From positions 1 through 23,514 of the forward strand of contig PWWM01000077.1 of the NCBI GenBank assembly GCA_003561495.1: 23,514 bases of DNA, in the 5' to 3' direction. Within the stretch, counting starts at the first letter, position 1. Each line of letters opens with the position of its first letter. This document shows positions 7,472 to 13,436 of the stretch, piece after piece. The notes beneath the pieces were generated by a model. The model saw only the letters and a list, made by a program, of their open reading frames with translations, made no database searches and was not told the DNA's origin. The translations under genes were made by a program, and so were the position numbers. This DNA comes from Gammaproteobacteria bacterium. Lineage in GTDB: Bacteria > Pseudomonadota > Gammaproteobacteria > Xanthomonadales > Wenzhouxiangellaceae.

Positions 7472-8656
7472 TCAGTGCTCTTCGGGAGCGCGCATTTCGG
7501 CTGCATCCTCGACATCGCTTCGCGCCCGCGGCCAGGCTCGCAGGACCGCATTGACCAGGGTTGCCAGAGGTATGGCGAAGAACACGCCCCAGAATCCCCA
7601 GATGCCGCCAAACACCAGCACGGCCGTGATGATGGCAACCGGGTGCAGATCGACAACCTCGGAAAACAGAATGGGCACGAGCACATTCCCATCGAGCGCC
7701 TGAATAATCAAGTAGGCGATCATGACGTACCAGAATTGCGCACCCAGCCCGAATGCCACCAGGGCCACCAGCGCAACGGGGATTGTGACCACCGCCGCAC
7801 CGATGTAGGGGATGATGACTGAAAATCCGACCAGCATTGACAGCAACATGGCAAATGGCAGATCGAGGAGCAGAAAAACCATGTAGGTCACGATCCACAC
7901 AATCAGGATCTCCAGGACCTTGCCGCGCACGTAATTACCGATCTGGGCATCGACTTCCTGCCAGACGCTGGTCACCAAGGCCCGGTCACGCGGCATGTAG
8001 CGGCTGAACCAGTCGATCAGGGCCCGTTTGTCCTTGAGAAAGAAAAAGACCAGGACCGGCATGATGACCAGGAAGATCAGCAGAGTGACGACACCCATCA
8101 CCACGGACACTGAAATCAAGGCCTCGCCAAAGCTGACCAGCTCCGTTTCAAGGTTTTCCAGCATGCGTGACAACTGTTCCTGCGAAATCAGGGCAATCTG
8201 GTGGTCGGCCTCCTCCACCGCAGCCAGCTCTGCTTCGGTCAACGCTTCACCATTGTCTTCCTCCTGCGGCGGCACCGGAGCGACCCATTGAGGATAGCGC
8301 TCGGGCAGCGTCGCCAACCAATCCTGGGCCTCCTGAACATAACCCGGAACCTGCTGAACCATGGTGGCCAACTGACGGGTCAGCATCGGTACCAGACCGA
8401 ACACCAGGAAGAACAAGGAGGCCATGAAGGCCATGAACACCGTGATCACGCTGATCAGGCGCGGCAATCCCAATCGTTCAAGCCGCTGAACAGGACCCTC
8501 GAGAAGATAGGCGATGATGATGCTGGCAACCACCGGGGTCAGCATTCTGCCGAACAGCAGCACGATGGCCACGCCAAGCGCCAGAAACAGCACCAGGATG
8601 ACCACCTGCGGGTCGGAGAAATGCCGTTGGAACCAGCCGCTGATTCTGGAGAACAT
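7472..8656 (-). CDS. AI-2E/PerM-family membrane permease
   Basis: A 394-residue polytopic inner-membrane protein of the AI-2E family (PerM, YdiK, YhhT relatives). Hydrophobic segments lie near residues 18-35, 40-52, 68-92, 180-207, then several between about 235 and 380. PVLVFFFLKDK (200-210) and IIPYIGA (about 280) are family hallmarks. Between the third and fourth membrane stretches is an acidic segment (131-152, many Glu/Asp) probably outside the membrane. The substrate is not predictable. It heads a tight operon with murL and murD2, which hints at a link with cell-wall precursors or may be only co-transcription. In E. coli perM sits beside bepA; here bepA is about 4.8 kb away. A perfect TATAAT ends 8 nt before its ATG. 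Confidence 0.87.
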   Translation of the reverse strand: MFSRISGWFQRHFSDPQVVILVLFLALGVAIVLLFGRMLTPVVASIIIAYLLEGPVQRLERLGLPRLISVITVFMAFMASLFFLVFGLVPMLTRQLATMVQQVPGYVQEAQDWLATLPERYPQWVAPVPPQEEDNGEALTEAELAAVEEADHQIALISQEQLSRMLENLETELVSFGEALISVSVVMGVVTLLIFLVIMPVLVFFFLKDKRALIDWFSRYMPRDRALVTSVWQEVDAQIGNYVRGKVLEILIVWIVTYMVFLLLDLPFAMLLSMLVGFSVIIPYIGAAVVTIPVALVALVAFGLGAQFWYVMIAYLIIQALDGNVLVPILFSEVVDLHPVAIITAVLVFGGIWGFWGVFFAIPLATLVNAVLRAWPRARSDVEDAAEMRAPEEH

Positions 8657-8664
8657 GATCAGGA

Positions 8665-8670
8665 ATTATA
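8665..8670 (-). promoter_or_regulatory. -10 box TATAAT before the permease-murL-murD2 operon
   Basis: On the minus strand TATAAT is followed by 8 nt and the ATG at 8656, the same geometry as the prenyl synthase gene. No consensus -35 lies 16-18 nt upstream; that space is filled by a perfect inverted repeat. A very short or absent leader is implied if this box is used. Confidence 0.45.
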
Positions 8671-8694
8671 CGGGCACATTCCCCTTCGTGCCCG
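8671..8694. repeat. inverted repeat abutting the permease -10 box
   Basis: CGGGCAC (8671-8677) and GTGCCCG (8688-8694) pair perfectly across 10 nt, and the repeat touches the -10 hexamer. This position suits a repressor or activator site covering the promoter. It shares four bases with the next hairpin, so the two cannot form fully at once. Confidence 0.5.
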
Positions 8695-8724
8695 GTGAAC
8701 CTCTCCCCGCGAAAGGTCACCGGG
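8691..8724. repeat. long hairpin between the outer-membrane gene and the permease gene
   Basis: CCCGGTGA(A)CCT and AGGTCACCGGG form an 11-bp stem with one bulged A and an 11-nt loop. It lies downstream of the outer-membrane protein stop and upstream of the permease promoter. No T-run follows on the minus strand, so it is not a textbook terminator; it may end or stabilise the upstream message or act as a protein site. Confidence 0.5.
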
Positions 8725-8732
8725 TCTGCCGC

Positions 8733-8763
8733 CCATCCAAGGAGTGTTGTGTTACGGGGATGG
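8733..8763. repeat. weak inverted repeat after the outer-membrane gene
   Basis: CCATCC (8733-8738) and GGATGG (8758-8763) pair over 6 bp with a 19-nt loop, shortly after the TAG of the outer-membrane gene. It lacks a T-run. It is the third inverted repeat in the 117-bp gap. Confidence 0.25.
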
Positions 8764-8773
8764 CCCTCTTTTG

Positions 8774-9985
8774 CTAGAAATCAAAACTCAGGCTGGCCTC
8801 GACCTCGACGCTCTGGCCGAGCTGGTCGGAAACAATGCCCATGACATTGCCGCCAAAGGCAAATTCGGGAGGCGCATAGGCTGCATTTAAGCGGAATCGC
8901 GACCGCTCACTCAAACCCTTGCTGAAGCCGGCCATGAAGGCGTTCTGTGCCAGTTCAGGCTCCAGCGCCGAAGCCAGCACGGGTGAGCTTGGTTTCGGCT
9001 GGGTTCGAGTGAAATAATCCACATGAAACGCCAGGTCATTATCTGATCGCCATTGCCATCCGACACTGTAGACCAGCAGGTCTTCCCAGTCGAACTGCGG
9101 ACTGCTGCTGTCACCCAGAAGCGCGTTGAAACGGGCCGGCAGGCTGCGGCTGGGAAAGGCCCCGACCTCGCTGTAGAAGATCTGCGAGACGCCAAGGTTC
9201 AGGGACGAACGGCGGGTGGCCTGCAGTTGCAGCCCCAGTTGAATGCGTGATGGAATGTCGAGTTCGGCACGCGTTCCGTGCACACCCTTTAGCGTGGCCA
9301 GCTCAGCCATTTCAATGCGGGACTGGAAGGCGGCCTCATAGGTCAGATTTGACATCAGTTCGCCGGACAGCGCCAGACGGATGCCGGCTCCATGAGAAAC
9401 CTCAGGGTGTCCATCGCGGAATTCATGGTAGGCGGATCCCTGGAAGGTGCGCACCGAATTCACCGGCGAATGGGTCTCCTGCAAATTCAGAATACCGGCA
9501 CCGTACCGTTGCGAGGCCAGAATGGCCGAGACTGTCATGGCGCTGCGCTCCGACACCTGGTGCGTCAGACCCGGCATCAGCATGGACTGCTCGAAACGCG
9601 CTCCACTGCCGCTCATGCCATTGCTCTGGCCCAGAGAATTCAGAGAGACCTTGCGATTCTGGAGTGACACGACCAGCGCCGAACGAGGCGGCTCAAGCAG
9701 GGAAATCGCGAAATCAGGTATGATGAAGCGGTCTTCCACCACCAACCAGGAGACCCGTGGGCTCCGGTGCTCAGTCAGACGCTCCAGTTGTGGCGTGATT
9801 TCGTTCAGCAGGTATTCGTCCCAGGGACCCAGCTCGAACGCCACCATGAACCATGACATGCCGGCATAGGACGACGCCTGCGGACCCGGTGTCATTTTCA
9901 TGGCCGCCACAGAATGGCTGCTCACCAACAGCGCCAGAAAAAAGACCGGAATGATGACTCGTGATTTCACGTAAAAATAACGCAC
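8774..9985 (-). CDS. unrecognised outer-membrane beta-barrel protein
   Basis: I do not recognise this family. The product is about 403 residues with a signal peptide (basic start, then hydrophobic IIPVFFLALLVSSHSVAA). The rest alternates polar and hydrophobic residues in strand-like stretches, and the protein ends in SLSFDF, an aromatic C-terminal residue typical of BamA-dependent barrels. The second half (SRIQLGLQLQATRRSSLNLGVSQIF and similar) resembles FadL/OmpP1-like porin strands only in style. The ATG at 10039 would put 18-23 odd residues before the signal peptide; GTG at 9985 has GGA six nt upstream, and GTG at 9970 is a further option. The gene is single, divergent from thiD, with a palindrome over its likely promoter. 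Function is not assigned. Confidence 0.75.
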   Translation of the reverse strand: MRYFYVKSRVIIPVFFLALLVSSHSVAAMKMTPGPQASSYAGMSWFMVAFELGPWDEYLLNEITPQLERLTEHRSPRVSWLVVEDRFIIPDFAISLLEPPRSALVVSLQNRKVSLNSLGQSNGMSGSGARFEQSMLMPGLTHQVSERSAMTVSAILASQRYGAGILNLQETHSPVNSVRTFQGSAYHEFRDGHPEVSHGAGIRLALSGELMSNLTYEAAFQSRIEMAELATLKGVHGTRAELDIPSRIQLGLQLQATRRSSLNLGVSQIFYSEVGAFPSRSLPARFNALLGDSSSPQFDWEDLLVYSVGWQWRSDNDLAFHVDYFTRTQPKPSSPVLASALEPELAQNAFMAGFSKGLSERSRFRLNAAYAPPEFAFGGNVMGIVSDQLGQSVEVEASLSFDF

Positions 9986-9995
9986 CTGAATTCCG

Positions 9996-10012
9996 GGTAT
10001 TAGTGTAATACC
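9996..10012 (-). promoter_or_regulatory. palindromic operator candidate over the outer-membrane gene promoter
   Basis: GGTATTA-N3-TAATACC is a perfect 7-bp inverted repeat. Read on the minus strand it contains TAATAC as a possible -10, with TTTACC 16 nt upstream as -35. A protein bound here would block that promoter. The direct repeat GTAAAAATA occurs on either side, at 9971-9979 and 10020-10028. The repeats are seen; regulation is inferred. Confidence 0.45.
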
Positions 10013-10110
10013 GAGTTTGGTAAAAATACAACGTTCCAAGCATGTTTTTTGTAAATCAACGCCACTGCGGGCAATTTATTGCAATCGCGGGCCTCTCACA
10101 GGCCTGTCAT

Positions 10111-10128
10111 TGTTGTAAATACACAACA
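10111..10128. promoter_or_regulatory. palindrome just upstream of thiD
   Basis: TGTTGT-N6-ACAACA is a perfect inverted repeat ending 8 nt before the thiD ATG. It lies in an AT-rich stretch and overlaps any close promoter (TAAATA is within it). No TPP riboswitch signature was found upstream, so control, if any, is more likely by a protein. Confidence 0.4.
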
Positions 10129-10136
10129 GATTTGCC

Positions 10137-10916
10137 ATGAATCCAGCCATGACCTACCACGCTCTGACCATAGCCGGCTCGGATTCCTGCGGCGGCGCGG
10201 GGATCCAGGCCGACCTCAAGACCATGAGCAACTTCGGAGTCTGCGCCGCGAGCGTCATTACCGCCATCACCGCACAAAACACAACCGGGGTTCGTGATGT
10301 GGCCGTAATGGCGACGACCATGGTCGAAAGCCAGCTCACGGCCGTACTGGAGGATCTTCCGATTACGGCGGCCAAGACTGGCATGCTGGCCAATACCGAA
10401 ATCATCCAGACTGTTGCCAGAGCTCTGACCCATTCCCCGGATATCGCACTGGTCGTTGACCCGGTCATGGTGGCCACCACCGGCGCCAGACTGCTCGACA
10501 GCCAGTCCGAGGAGGTGATGATTCAGGACTTGTTGCCCCGCGCCACCCTGGTAACCCCCAACCTCCCCGAGGCCAGGGCATTAACCGGCATGAAACAAGA
10601 CCGTGCTCCGCTGGACCTGGCTGATCAATTGCTGCAACTTGGCTGCCAGGCCGTGTTGATCAAGGGAGGGCATGCCCGGGGTGAGCAGGTCGAGGACTGG
10701 CTGGTGACACCAACCGGCCGCCAACGTTTCACCAACCGGCGGATCACCGCCAGCGTGCACGGCACGGGTTGTGCACTGTCAGCCGCCATCACGGCCGGTC
10801 TGGCTCGCGGCCTGGAGTTGGATGAATCCGTGGCGGCAGCCATTGAGTGGCTGCACCGGATGCTGCAACAGGCCTGGTTGCCGCAGACTGGCCGGCTACG
10901 GATGTTGCCGTTTTAG
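10137..10916 (+). CDS. thiD: hydroxymethylpyrimidine/phosphomethylpyrimidine kinase
   Basis: Phosphorylates HMP and then HMP-phosphate to give HMP-PP for thiamine synthesis. The 259-residue protein is of normal ThiD length with no fused ThiE. The ribokinase-fold signatures are all present: LTIAGSDSCGGAGIQADLKT near residues 10-29, AAKTGML, VVDPVMVATTGARLL, TPNLPEA and, near residue 211, HGTGCALSAAI with the anion-hole loop. An ATG four codons downstream (10149) is an alternative start and gives a more typical N-terminus. It is monocistronic: the NAD-isocitrate dehydrogenase gene converges on it 35 bp downstream. No other thiamine gene is nearby. Confidence 0.95.
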   Translation: MNPAMTYHALTIAGSDSCGGAGIQADLKTMSNFGVCAASVITAITAQNTTGVRDVAVMATTMVESQLTAVLEDLPITAAKTGMLANTEIIQTVARALTHSPDIALVVDPVMVATTGARLLDSQSEEVMIQDLLPRATLVTPNLPEARALTGMKQDRAPLDLADQLLQLGCQAVLIKGGHARGEQVEDWLVTPTGRQRFTNRRITASVHGTGCALSAAITAGLARGLELDESVAAAIEWLHRMLQQAWLPQTGRLRMLPF

Positions 10917-10951
10917 CAAGGGTGTACGCCAGCACCCCCCCGGTTGAACGG

Positions 10952-11962
10952 CTACCGCACCAGGCGCTCGCAAATGGCGTCAGTGAAAGATTCCGTGGTC
11001 CCATTGCCACCCAGGTCCGGGGTGGTCCGGTCAGCCTGCTCGATCACCTCGGCAATGGTCTTTCGCAACCGACTGGCATTGTCATGCTGGTCGAGATGAT
11101 CAAGCATCTGGGCCGCGGCCAGCAACAGGGCGCAGGGGTTGGCGATACCCTTGCCGGCGATATCGGGTGCCGAACCGTGCACCGCCTCGAACATGGCGGC
11201 ATTCTTGCCGATATTGGCGCCCGGCGCCAACCCCAACCCGCCGACCAGTCCTGCGCACAGATCGGAAATGATGTCACCGAAAAGATTGGTAGTCACAATG
11301 ACATCGAATTGCTCGGGACGCATGACCAGCTGCATGCAGGCGTTGTCGACGATCATGTCATTGAACTCGATGTCATCATATTCACTGGCCACATCTCGCG
11401 AGACTTCAAGAAACATCCCGGTGACATCCTTGAGGATATTCGCCTTGTGCACCGAAGTGACCTTTCTGCGGCCGTTCTTGCGAGCCAGATCGAAGGCAAA
11501 GCGCACGACCCGCTCGCAACCCGAACGTGTTACCACCATTTTTGACTCGGCCCGTGATCCATCCGGAGCCGTATACGCCCCTTCGCCAAGGTATGCGCCC
11601 TCGGTGTTCTCGCGGACAGTGATCAGATCGACATCTTCATAGCGCGAGCGAGTGCCCTTGAAACTGATCGCCGGACGAACATTGGCGTACAGATCGAAAT
11701 GCTTTCGCAAGGCAACGTTCAAGGACTTGAACCCCCCACCCACCGGAGTGGTCAGCGGCGCCTTGAGGGCGACGCGATTGCGCTCGATCGAGGCCAGCGT
11801 CTCCTCCGGCAGTAATTGACCCACAGCTTCCCGTGCCGCCACACCGGCATGCTGTTCGTCGTAACTCAGGCCGGCACCCAGCGCGTCCAGCACCTTGAGA
11901 GTGGCACTCATGATTTCGGGGCCAATGCCGTCGCCCCGGATAACGGTGATTTGCTGACTCAC
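10952..11962 (-). CDS. NAD-dependent isocitrate dehydrogenase
   Basis: Oxidises isocitrate to 2-oxoglutarate in the TCA cycle. The 336-residue protein is a beta-decarboxylating dehydrogenase. SLNVALRK (Ser80, Asn82, Arg86) with Arg96 is the isocitrate-binding pattern and argues against 3-isopropylmalate dehydrogenase. The cofactor loop HGSAPDIAGKGIANP has Asp-Ile where NADP enzymes have Lys-Tyr, so NAD is the expected cofactor. ITVRENTEGAY supplies the catalytic Tyr, and the distal Lys is in VHKANILKD. The start codon is GTG with AGGA 11 nt upstream, and a TATAAT lies about 50 bp upstream. Homoisocitrate or tartrate dehydrogenase are relatives that cannot be fully excluded by eye. Confidence 0.88.
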   Translation of the reverse strand: MSQQITVIRGDGIGPEIMSATLKVLDALGAGLSYDEQHAGVAAREAVGQLLPEETLASIERNRVALKAPLTTPVGGGFKSLNVALRKHFDLYANVRPAISFKGTRSRYEDVDLITVRENTEGAYLGEGAYTAPDGSRAESKMVVTRSGCERVVRFAFDLARKNGRRKVTSVHKANILKDVTGMFLEVSRDVASEYDDIEFNDMIVDNACMQLVMRPEQFDVIVTTNLFGDIISDLCAGLVGGLGLAPGANIGKNAAMFEAVHGSAPDIAGKGIANPCALLLAAAQMLDHLDQHDNASRLRKTIAEVIEQADRTTPDLGGNGTTESFTDAICERLVR

Positions 11963-12012
11963 TACTTGCAGATTCCTGTGGATCGCGATAAGAAGATTTT
12001 GGTCAACCGAGC

Positions 12013-12018
12013 ATTATA
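12013..12018 (-). promoter_or_regulatory. -10 box for the isocitrate dehydrogenase gene
   Basis: A perfect TATAAT on the minus strand lies about 50 bp upstream of the GTG start, just beyond the grxC stop. The -35 region is poor. It would give a leader of roughly 45 nt and separate transcription of this gene from the upstream sulfur-relay genes. Confidence 0.5.
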
Positions 12019-12043
12019 CCGACCTTGGGTGGCTGGCCGATAC

Positions 12044-12301
12044 TCACGACAACATGCGGTCCAGCACACCTTCCTGATCCAGTGCATCCAGATCATCAAA
12101 GCCGCCGATATGCTCATCACCAATGAAGATCTGAGGCACCGTGCGACGACCGGTTCGGCTGATCATCTCGGCGCGCTTGTCCGGCTCGGCATCCAGCGAG
12201 ACTTCGGTCCAGATCACGTTCTTCGAGCGAAGCAGGTTGCGAGCAGCCATGCAGAAAGGGCAGCTGGCGGTGGAATACATCACAATGGCGTGGGATTTCA
12301 T
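12044..12301 (-). CDS. grxC: glutaredoxin 3
   Basis: A small glutathione-dependent disulfide oxidoreductase of 85 residues, standard GrxC size. It has the dithiol active site CPFC (Cys14-Cys17), the cis-proline loop TVPQIFIG (54-61) and the glutathione-binding GGFDDL (66-71). Ten more in-frame codons exist upstream (to 12331) but overlap the tail of a likely terminator and do not fit the family; the ATG at 12301 gives the expected MKSHAIVMYS start. It lies 58 bp downstream of the dsrC/tusE gene on the same strand and upstream of isocitrate dehydrogenase. It is not next to secB, its usual partner in enterobacteria. Confidence 0.95.
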   Translation of the reverse strand: MKSHAIVMYSTASCPFCMAARNLLRSKNVIWTEVSLDAEPDKRAEMISRTGRRTVPQIFIGDEHIGGFDDLDALDQEGVLDRMLS

Positions 12302-12329
12302 GTCAGGTTCTCGGGTGACGGGTCGAATC

Positions 12330-12360
12330 AAAAACGGAGCGCATTGTCGTGATTGGCGCT
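12330..12360 (-). terminator. possible intrinsic terminator after the dsrC/tusE gene
   Basis: On the minus strand AGCGC and GCGCT (12356-12360 and 12338-12342) form a 5-bp GC stem with a 13-nt loop, then three bases and TTTTT (12334-12330). The stem begins within the dsrC/tusE stop codon. The stem is short, so partial termination is the most one can claim. Confidence 0.35.
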
Positions 12361-12704
12361 TACAGACACCAATCCGGTTTTTTCAGACCGGCGTAGCAAC
12401 AAGCCTGGCGAACCGGATTGTCGCTGAACAGTCGATACAAGTCACGACTGGACGCGGCAGCATCGCCTCTTTTGTCACGCAGAGCCGAAACGACTACGCG
12501 CATCAGCGGCGGCGTGCCATAAGTGTGGTGGTAGTCACGCACGAATTCAATCAGCCACCAGTGATCCGGGCCCAGTTCGATTCCATCCCGATCTGCCAGT
12601 GCGCAGGCAACCTCCCGAGTCCACTGTTGTGGGTCAGCCAGATGGCCATCGTCATCCAGAACCACTTGATCTTCTCCGATCCGGATGGATGTGGTTTTGG
12701 CCAT
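12360..12704 (-). CDS. DsrC/TusE-family sulfur carrier with two conserved cysteines
   Basis: A 114-residue DsrC-fold protein. DsrC/TusE proteins carry sulfur as a persulfide on the penultimate Cys, here Cys113 in the C-terminal arm. In E. coli TusE, the tRNA 2-thiouridine relay protein, this is the only conserved Cys. Here the arm reads QACCYAGLKKPDWCL: Cys102 lies with ten residues between it and Cys113, the exact spacing of the second redox Cys in true DsrC, and Cys103 is an extra one. The core QWTREVACALADRDGIEL, HWWLIEFVRDYH and SRDLYRLF are standard. The ATG at 12704 is preceded by GGGA; a TTG at 12731 touching the upstream stop is the alternative. It follows two DsrE-superfamily genes. 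It may serve tRNA thiolation, sulfur redox chemistry, or both. Confidence 0.9.
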   Translation of the reverse strand: MAKTTSIRIGEDQVVLDDDGHLADPQQWTREVACALADRDGIELGPDHWWLIEFVRDYHHTYGTPPLMRVVVSALRDKRGDAAASSRDLYRLFSDNPVRQACCYAGLKKPDWCL

Positions 12705-12727
12705 GGTCGATCCCGAGGTTCCCTGAA

Positions 12728-13039
12728 TCAAAGCTCGACAAGAGTGCGCGTTTCGAGCATGCGACCCCAGGCCTTCGAGGCGATCGGCCTAGCCTCCACC
12801 TTTTGAGAGCTGAATCCGTTCCAATCACCGCAGAACCACAGCCGCGCCAGGCCATGATCAAGCAACTGCTGCCACTGACCGGCAGCTTCATCGCCCAGAA
12901 AGGCGACGGCCCGTCCCTCAAGAAGCACATCGATATCAAGCTCCAGGCTTGCACCCGCCAGCACGAATTCCAGCAGTTCTTTCGCCTCACGGGCATCCGG
13001 ATGATATCGAATCACCACAGCGAAAGCCTCACTTGCCAT
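12728..13039 (-). CDS. TusC/DsrF-like DsrE-superfamily protein
   Basis: A 103-residue protein whose pattern (beta strand FAVVIRYHP, helix, then LELDIDVLLEGRAVAFL, and a later strand LARLWFCGDW with Cys70) matches the DsrE/DsrF fold, most like TusC. In TusBCD or DsrEFH this subunit pairs with the persulfide-bearing TusD/DsrE and passes sulfur to TusE/DsrC. It begins 11 bp inside the end of the upstream tusD-like gene with GGAG before its ATG, and is followed closely by the DsrC/TusE gene. It is shorter than E. coli TusC (119). Divergence is high, so the subunit assignment is by gene order and general pattern. Confidence 0.65.
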   Translation of the reverse strand: MASEAFAVVIRYHPDAREAKELLEFVLAGASLELDIDVLLEGRAVAFLGDEAAGQWQQLLDHGLARLWFCGDWNGFSSQKVEARPIASKAWGRMLETRTLVEL

Positions 13040-13379
13040 GTCGTGCTCCGAAGGTCAACACCTGATCGGCATCAATGGCCAGTTGCCAGAACTGAACCAA
13101 GCTGGACAATTCGAATCCGGTTGCCACCGACCGATCAAATCTTCTTTTCCAGGCGGCCTGACAAACCAGAAACTTGACCGATCCAGCCTCCTCGCCCCCG
13201 GTCCAGTCCGCTATCCGCCCAGCGGCCGCTTCGGCCACCGCATCACCATGAAAGAACACGACCACCTCATGCCGAAACCCGGAGCGAGCCTTTTGCACTT
13301 CGCGGCGCGCCTGCTGGGTAGCTGCCGAGTCCGGCGCTGACCGGACCAGAATGAGCACATTGTGTGAATCCTCATGCAT
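13029..13379 (-). CDS. TusD/DsrE-like sulfur relay protein
   Basis: A 116-residue DsrE-superfamily protein. HNVLILVRSAP at the N-terminus, HEVVVFFHGDAV (37-48) and SVKFLVCQAAWKRR (67-80) follow the TusD order; Cys73 sits where TusD has its active persulfide Cys78. The C-terminus GFELSSLVQFWQLAIDADQVLTF matches the TusD ending closely. It is first in a compact set tusD-like, tusC-like, dsrC/tusE; no TusB/DsrH homologue follows. The ATG at 13379 is chosen over the GTG at 13382; neither has a clear Shine-Dalgarno. It is divergent from bepA across about 57 bp. Function in tRNA thiolation or sulfur transfer is inferred from family and neighbours. Confidence 0.72.
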   Translation of the reverse strand: MHEDSHNVLILVRSAPDSAATQQARREVQKARSGFRHEVVVFFHGDAVAEAAAGRIADWTGGEEAGSVKFLVCQAAWKRRFDRSVATGFELSSLVQFWQLAIDADQVLTFGARHGK

Positions 13380-13386
13380 CACGCGC

Positions 13387-13392
13387 TACACT
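13387..13392 (+). promoter_or_regulatory. possible bepA -10 box
   Basis: TACACT lies 44 nt before the bepA ATG, with GTGAAT (three of six matches to the -35 consensus) 17 nt upstream. The pair is weak but is the best in the short gap between the divergent genes. Confidence 0.28.
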
Positions 13393-13436
13393 GGGCAGCA
13401 TGAAACAACCGGCGCGTTTTCGGGTCTGAGACAAGC

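Noticed and set aside
6352..7554. 400-codon open frame on the plus strand opposite murL
   Set aside because: Long only because of GC-rich codon bias on the other strand; no domain or start signal, and murL on the minus strand has recognisable motifs.
10040..10136. TPP riboswitch upstream of thiD
   Set aside because: The space is short and AT-rich and lacks the conserved CTGAGA-type and ACCTGA-type elements.
10917..10951. Hairpin GGGTG-N8-CACCC between thiD and isocitrate dehydrogenase as a terminator
   Set aside because: Only 5 bp and followed by a C-run, not a T-run, on either strand. Possible but not supportable.
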